Assembly: GCA_913031095.1 (NCBI GenBank)
Contig: CAJWGH010000020.1
Location: forward strand, 1-9,483
Reading direction: 5' to 3'
DNA from: an uncultured Chloroflexota bacterium
GTDB taxonomy: Bacteria > Chloroflexota > Dehalococcoidia > UBA3495
DNA: 9,483 nucleotides
The translations under genes and the position numbers were made by a program. This document shows positions 6,829 through 9,483 of the stretch, one piece after another; the stretch's first letter is position 1, and each line of letters begins with the position of its first letter. The notes under the pieces were generated by a model. That model worked only from the letters and a program-made list of their open reading frames with translations. It ran no database searches and had not been told where the DNA came from.

Positions 6829-7914
6829 TCAACCAGCATCTGAATCCGACAACCGCTCCTTAAAAAGGTCTATGCTGGGAGTTTCAGAGGGGTTTAATCC
6901 ATTCAACAGGCCCATGTAGTAGCTAACGTGATCACCCAGTACAATCATCGCCAACGACTGGGTCAGAGTGCCACCAGATACTGCGGTGAGCGTTCGACTC
7001 TTGACACCAAAACGTTCCAACATCTCGCTCAAGACCGTGTAACGGCGCTCGAGTCCTGAGGCTGTTCGATTCGGCTTTAGTAGAAGAGCCGTCGTCCGCT
7101 GGCTGACCTCTTGCCCTCCGGGGAAACTCTCAACAGAATTGTGAAAAAGTTCCGGCAGCGACTCAGCGAAGGCCCATGATTTCCCGTTCTCATTGATCTG
7201 GGATTTCCATCTCAGGGCCATGCCGGAAAGGCTTCCGCTTCCGTACACCACTGTCAGGCCGCCTATCAGATCCTTTGCCAACAGCTTGGCCTGGTTTTGC
7301 CCAGTTGGTACCTGAATCCCGACCTGAGATGCCATGACTTCGCCCGCTGATACCGCTTCCGATACGTCTCCATCAGATACACTGATCACTCCGATACGGT
7401 CCAACAAGGAAGCCAACAGCATCAGGTTGTACCCCACCGCGCTACGGGGTTCGCCTGGCGCGTTTATCGTTAGGACGGGTATACCCGCCTCGGCCGCCCG
7501 CTGACCCAGAGTGCCTCCCCCGGTGATGACTATGATCGAGGCGCATGCCGACTGTGCGTGGTCAAGCATGGAGAGCGTTTCTTCTGTCTCGCCGGAGAAG
7601 CTGCAAACAATGACCAGCTGTTTTGGCTGCGAAGGTTGGTCTGGCAGCAGACCCGGAATGCGGAAATCCCGAACGACTCTGACAGGAGTGCTTGGACCTG
7701 AGCCAACCAGATCCGCGACGAGATTTCCGGCTATGGCCGAGCCACCCATCCCAGCGACGATCACTTCCGTGCATCGATCCAAGTTGTCTGGCACTACGGT
7801 ATTCTTGGCTTCCAGCCAAGCGCGGCTGCACTGCTCCGGCAGGGTACTGAGCCGTCGCCGTAGACCCGATGGGTCCAATTCTTCGTATGCAGTTACATCG
7901 TCTAGGTCGATCAT
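6829..7914 (-). CDS. Bifunctional phosphoglucose/phosphomannose isomerase
   Basis: This 361-residue SIS-fold enzyme interconverts fructose-6-phosphate with glucose-6-phosphate and with mannose-6-phosphate. It links glycolysis or gluconeogenesis with sugar-nucleotide synthesis in the cytosol. Sugar-phosphate-binding motifs are GMGGSAI (residues 55-61) and SFSGETEET (105-113). R157 in the GEPRSAVGY segment and E255/H258 in SLPELFHNSVESF match the catalytic Arg, Glu and His of archaeal-type PGI/PMI. The C terminus has the family's PSIDLFKERL helix. The chosen ATG gives the family-like opening MIDLDDVTAY. A GTG at 7950 would add 12 residues, but neither start has a clear ribosome site. The stop TGA is followed directly by TAG. 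A minus-strand TATACG (7952-7957) could be a -10 box for a leader ending at the ATG. Confidence 0.9.
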   Translation of the reverse strand: MIDLDDVTAYEELDPSGLRRRLSTLPEQCSRAWLEAKNTVVPDNLDRCTEVIVAGMGGSAIAGNLVADLVGSGPSTPVRVVRDFRIPGLLPDQPSQPKQLVIVCSFSGETEETLSMLDHAQSACASIIVITGGGTLGQRAAEAGIPVLTINAPGEPRSAVGYNLMLLASLLDRIGVISVSDGDVSEAVSAGEVMASQVGIQVPTGQNQAKLLAKDLIGGLTVVYGSGSLSGMALRWKSQINENGKSWAFAESLPELFHNSVESFPGGQEVSQRTTALLLKPNRTASGLERRYTVLSEMLERFGVKSRTLTAVSGGTLTQSLAMIVLGDHVSYYMGLLNGLNPSETPSIDLFKERLSDSDAG

Positions 7915-7958
7915 GGGATAAGCGTTAACCAAGGGCCAAATAAGCGCCACACGTATAG

Positions 7959-7974
7959 CGATCCAATAGGATCG
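7959..7974. repeat. Perfect 6-bp dyad upstream of the PGI/PMI gene
   Basis: CGATCC-AATA-GGATCG is a perfect inverted repeat with a four-base spacer. It lies 45-60 bases upstream of the chosen PGI/PMI start, next to the possible minus-strand -10 TATACG (7952-7957). That position would suit an operator, but it could also be chance or an RNA hairpin. Confidence 0.4.
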
Positions 7975-8075
7975 TCCTGCAAACGGATGGGCGTATAGGA
8001 CCCATACACTCGCTCTCCGTTAGTTCAACCCATGCTGAATCATTACCAAACTATACGCCGATCTGCCGTTCTATA

Positions 8076-8093
8076 GACGATACCGACGATACC
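8076..8093. repeat. Tandem 9-bp direct repeat
   Basis: GACGATACC occurs twice head to tail without mismatch. It runs directly into the hairpin at 8091-8111. Its function is unknown; it may be a protein-binding iteron-like site or simple slippage. Confidence 0.6.
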
Positions 8094-8111
8094 GTTTATG
8101 TGGAAAACGGT
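8091..8111. repeat. 7-bp hairpin after the tandem repeat
   Basis: ACCGTTT (8091-8097) pairs with AAACGGT (8105-8111) around a seven-base loop. No T-run follows on either strand, so it is not a typical intrinsic terminator. Confidence 0.45.
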
Positions 8112-8391
8112 TGAAAAGCCCAGCAGTCTCGTAACGACGCTAAACTCGAAGTAGTTCGATGGTCTCAAACAGTAAGGTCATCATGAGTAATCTGGCTTTC
8201 ATGTCACTGTTCAGATATCAAACCTCCCAAGTCACACATCTCTAAAGCGTTAGGATCTAGTGATGTGGTGCGAATCCACCTATATGACTGCTCCAATGGG
8301 CAATTAAAATAGCCTCTGTGGGGCGGTTGTACGGGCCTGAGCCAGCTAAGATTTAAGCAACCTAAGGACTTGGAACTCGGACCCGGTGGCG

Positions 8392-8420
8392 TTGACTTTC
8401 CATCAGCCATGACATAGTCT
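8392..8420 (+). promoter_or_regulatory. Candidate promoter for the riboswitch-bluB transcript
   Basis: TTGACT (8392-8397, five of six matches to the -35 consensus) is followed after 17 bases by TAGTCT (8415-8420, only three of six to the -10). A start near 8427 would put the first base about 11 bases before the P1 stem of the riboswitch. That is where a promoter is required, but the -10 is poor. Confidence 0.4.
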
Positions 8421-8437
8421 TGCCAGCGGAAACAGAA

Positions 8438-8641
8438 TAGCGTGCGGTGTACCCATCCGGTCTTGGCTAAAGGCAAAGACCGCATCGGGAAGAATAGGAA
8501 AGCCGGTGAGATTCCGGCACGGGCCCGCCACTGTAACTGGGGAGCTCTTCGGCATGGCGAGAGCCAGTCACTGTACCGGTGAACCGGTACGGGAAGGCGC
8601 CGAAAAGTGTGGATCCACAAGTCAGTAGACCTGCCGCGCTA
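8438..8641 (+). ncRNA. Cobalamin (B12) riboswitch
   Basis: The conserved core is complete and in order: CGGTG (8445-8449), GGGAAG (8487-8492), the hairpin GCCGG/CCGGC (8502-8506 with 8514-8518) enclosing the GGTGAGATTCC motif, CCCGCCACTGTAA (8524-8536), a perfect 7-bp hairpin (8573-8579 with 8584-8590), GGGAAGG (8591-8597), and the B12 box AAGTCAGTAGACCTGCC (8619-8635). P1 closes the element: TAGCG plus CGG (8438-8442, 8445-8447) pairs with CCGCGCTA (8634-8641), leaving a two-base bulge. P2 is CGGTCTT (8458-8464) with AAGACCG (8476-8482). The B12 box has T where the usual GGA has its second G. The RNA senses adenosyl- or another cobalamin and, with the terminator at 8683-8713, should repress bluB when B12 is plentiful. 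Confidence 0.95.
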
Positions 8642-8682
8642 GTAATGCCACTTCGAGGATCAAGTGGGCAGAGTCGCACGTC

Positions 8683-8713
8683 AAAGCCTCCGTCCCAAAG
8701 ACGGAGGCTTTTT
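8683..8713 (+). terminator. Intrinsic terminator (riboswitch expression platform)
   Basis: A perfect 12-bp stem (8683-8694 with 8700-8711, AAAGCCTCCGTC against its complement) has the loop CCAAA. The T-run (five T's at 8709-8713, partly within the stem) is followed by AATT. It sits 41 bases after the aptamer and 18 bases before the bluB start, the position expected of a transcription attenuator. The ribosome site of bluB lies just beyond it, so only read-through transcripts can be translated. Confidence 0.92.
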
Positions 8714-8731
8714 AATTGGGAGCAGGAAATC

Positions 8732-9463
8732 ATGGCGTCTGATTCCTTAGTACAGGCTGGCGGGTTCTCAGAGGATGAACAACGGGGCCTTTACCGCGCT
8801 ATTTATTCTCGGCGCGATATTCGGACCTTTAAAAGCGACCCCATCCCGCCAGATGTATTGGCGCGGATCATTCGGGCCGCACATCATGGGCCGTCTGTGG
8901 GGTTCATGCAGCCGTGGGATTTCATCTTGGTGCAGGAAGTTGTGATTCGTCAGAAGGTAAAGAGCTTGTTCGACCGGGAACGCCAGGCGGCATCCTGTTT
9001 CTTCGACGAGCCACGGCGTTCTCACTATCTGTCGTTAAAACTAGAAGGGATATTGGAGTCGCCGATCAACGTTTGTGTCACCTGCGATCCAACACGCGCG
9101 GAAGTGGTCTTAGGACGCAATTCTATCCAGGAGACCGACCTGTATTCTACCTGCTGCGCGGTGCAGAACCTGTGGTTGGCGGCCAGAGCCGAGGGAGTTG
9201 GGGTAGGATGGGTCAGCATCTTGAAGCAACCCCAATTACGGCAGATATTAGGTATACCCCACCATGTGATCCCGGTGGCGTACCTGTGCCTGGGCTATCC
9301 TGTCGAATTTCCGGCAGACCCGGTGCTGCAAACAGCGGGTTGGCGCGACCGTATGGGACTAGAAGGGCTGATGCACTTTGACGGCTGGGAAGGATCTTCT
9401 GAAGGCCACGAGTGGCATGAGTTCAAGACGGCCATAAGCGAGGGTCCGGATATGCTGCTTTAG
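8732..9463 (+). CDS. bluB: 5,6-dimethylbenzimidazole synthase BluB
   Basis: This 243-residue nitroreductase-fold flavoenzyme converts reduced FMN with oxygen into 5,6-dimethylbenzimidazole, the lower ligand of cobalamin. Family signatures are RRDIRTF (residues 27-33), HHGPSVGFMQPW (51-62), SLKLEGILESP (101-111), VLGRNSIQETDLYST (126-140), NLWLAARAEGVGVGWVSI (146-163) and LCLGYP (185-190). D29 and S162 appear to match the Asp and Ser known to be essential in Sinorhizobium BluB. The ATG at 8732 is preferred: GGGAG (8718-8722) lies 9 bases upstream and AGGA (8724-8727) 4 bases upstream, and the conserved domain begins soon after. A longer frame starting at GTG 8579 lies inside the riboswitch and is not real. 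The gene is preceded by a cobalamin riboswitch and terminator. The C-terminal tail after residue 205 is slightly longer than I expect for the family. Confidence 0.95.
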   Translation: MASDSLVQAGGFSEDEQRGLYRAIYSRRDIRTFKSDPIPPDVLARIIRAAHHGPSVGFMQPWDFILVQEVVIRQKVKSLFDRERQAASCFFDEPRRSHYLSLKLEGILESPINVCVTCDPTRAEVVLGRNSIQETDLYSTCCAVQNLWLAARAEGVGVGWVSILKQPQLRQILGIPHHVIPVAYLCLGYPVEFPADPVLQTAGWRDRMGLEGLMHFDGWEGSSEGHEWHEFKTAISEGPDMLL

Positions 9464-9476
9464 ATGACTAAGTAGC

Positions 9477-9483
9477 GGAGGAG
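9477..9483 (+). promoter_or_regulatory. Probable ribosome binding site of the next gene
   Basis: The window ends in GGAGGAG, 14 bases after the bluB stop. A start codon just beyond the window would make the next gene part of the riboswitch-controlled operon, possibly another corrinoid gene. That gene itself is not visible. Confidence 0.5.

Larger units (their letters stand above)
7915..8391. other. Divergent intergenic region without a recognisable gene
   Basis: This stretch of nearly 480 bases lies between the minus-strand PGI/PMI gene and the plus-strand bluB leader. No reading frame with a credible start and ribosome site of useful length is visible. The antisense open frame that runs from 8620 into this region is explained by the riboswitch sequence. 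It contains a 6-bp dyad (7959-7974), a tandem 9-mer (8076-8093), a 7-bp hairpin (8091-8111) and a tRNA T-arm-like hairpin (8265-8279). The rest holds nothing I can assign. Confidence 0.6.

Noticed and set aside
7915..7950. GTG start at 7950 for PGI/PMI
   Set aside because: It would add 12 residues (MALIWPLVNAYP) before the family-like MIDLDD opening and has no ribosome site. A possible -10 box at 7952-7957 would place the transcript start downstream of this GTG.
8183..8245. 20-codon plus-strand frame (MSNLAFMSLF...) with AAGG upstream
   Set aside because: It is very short and has no recognised homology or operon context. The ribosome site is weak, so it is indistinguishable from chance.
8243..8296. 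A working tRNA gene
   Set aside because: The 5' acceptor strand, D-arm and 5' anticodon stem cannot be formed; only two 3'-half elements are tRNA-like. Kept as a low-interest finding only.
8579..8731. N-terminal extension of BluB starting at GTG 8579
   Set aside because: It would start inside a riboswitch hairpin and be translated through the terminator. The ATG at 8732 has ribosome sites and fits the family's N terminus.
8204..8733. Minus-strand open frames of 138 and 88 codons across the bluB leader
   Set aside because: They run antisense through the cobalamin riboswitch and terminator. Their open state is explained by the conserved RNA sequence, and no family resemblance is visible.
1..9483. 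CRISPR arrays, insertion sequences, phage or defence genes
   Set aside because: I found no regularly spaced repeats, terminal inverted repeats flanking a transposase, or recognisable mobile or defence proteins on either strand.

Overview
The window is dense, mostly metabolic bacterial DNA. I estimate GC in the high fifties by eye. I see no mobile elements, CRISPR arrays or rRNA genes. The gene mix is a degradative FAD oxidoreductase with amidohydrolases and a metallo-beta-lactamase-fold hydrolase, a reductive-dehalogenase-like corrinoid/Fe-S protein, an archaeal-type fused phosphoglucose/phosphomannose isomerase, and a B12 lower-ligand gene under a cobalamin riboswitch. This suggests a Chloroflexota genome of the Dehalococcoidia/SAR202 kind. 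That assignment rests on protein resemblance and gene mix, not on a phylogenetic marker.

Bases 1-4674 are a plus-strand block. A short tail of an upstream gene may end at base 42, directly against the TTG start of a DAO-family FAD oxidoreductase (43-1245). An amidohydrolase follows, tightly coupled (1257-2462, also TTG). After a 121-base gap with a near-consensus promoter come an MBL-fold hydrolase (2584-3417) and a second amidohydrolase (3439-4674). All four proteins keep their expected catalytic motifs. Together they look like a small catabolic island acting on amines, amides or lactone/ester-like compounds, but the substrate cannot be read from the sequence.

Bases 4671-7914 are minus-strand. 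A DUF1326-family protein with a Cys-rich N terminus (4671-5288) converges on the second amidohydrolase, with overlapping stop codons. A 15-bp terminator (5382-5414) separates it from a 426-residue reductive-dehalogenase-like protein with two 4Fe-4S motifs (5443-6723). That gene has its own promoter with a perfect TTGACA box. Next is the bifunctional PGI/PMI (6829-7914).

Bases 7915-8731 are a divergent, gene-free region. The left part holds small dyads, a tandem 9-mer and a weak tRNA-like element. The right part holds a complete cobalamin riboswitch (8438-8641) followed by an intrinsic terminator (8683-8713). These sit immediately upstream of bluB (8732-9463), whose product makes 5,6-dimethylbenzimidazole, the lower ligand of B12. 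The window ends on a strong ribosome binding site that probably serves the next gene.

The most interesting link is between a corrinoid-dependent enzyme family (the RdhA-like protein) and riboswitch-controlled synthesis of the corrinoid lower ligand about 2 kb away.
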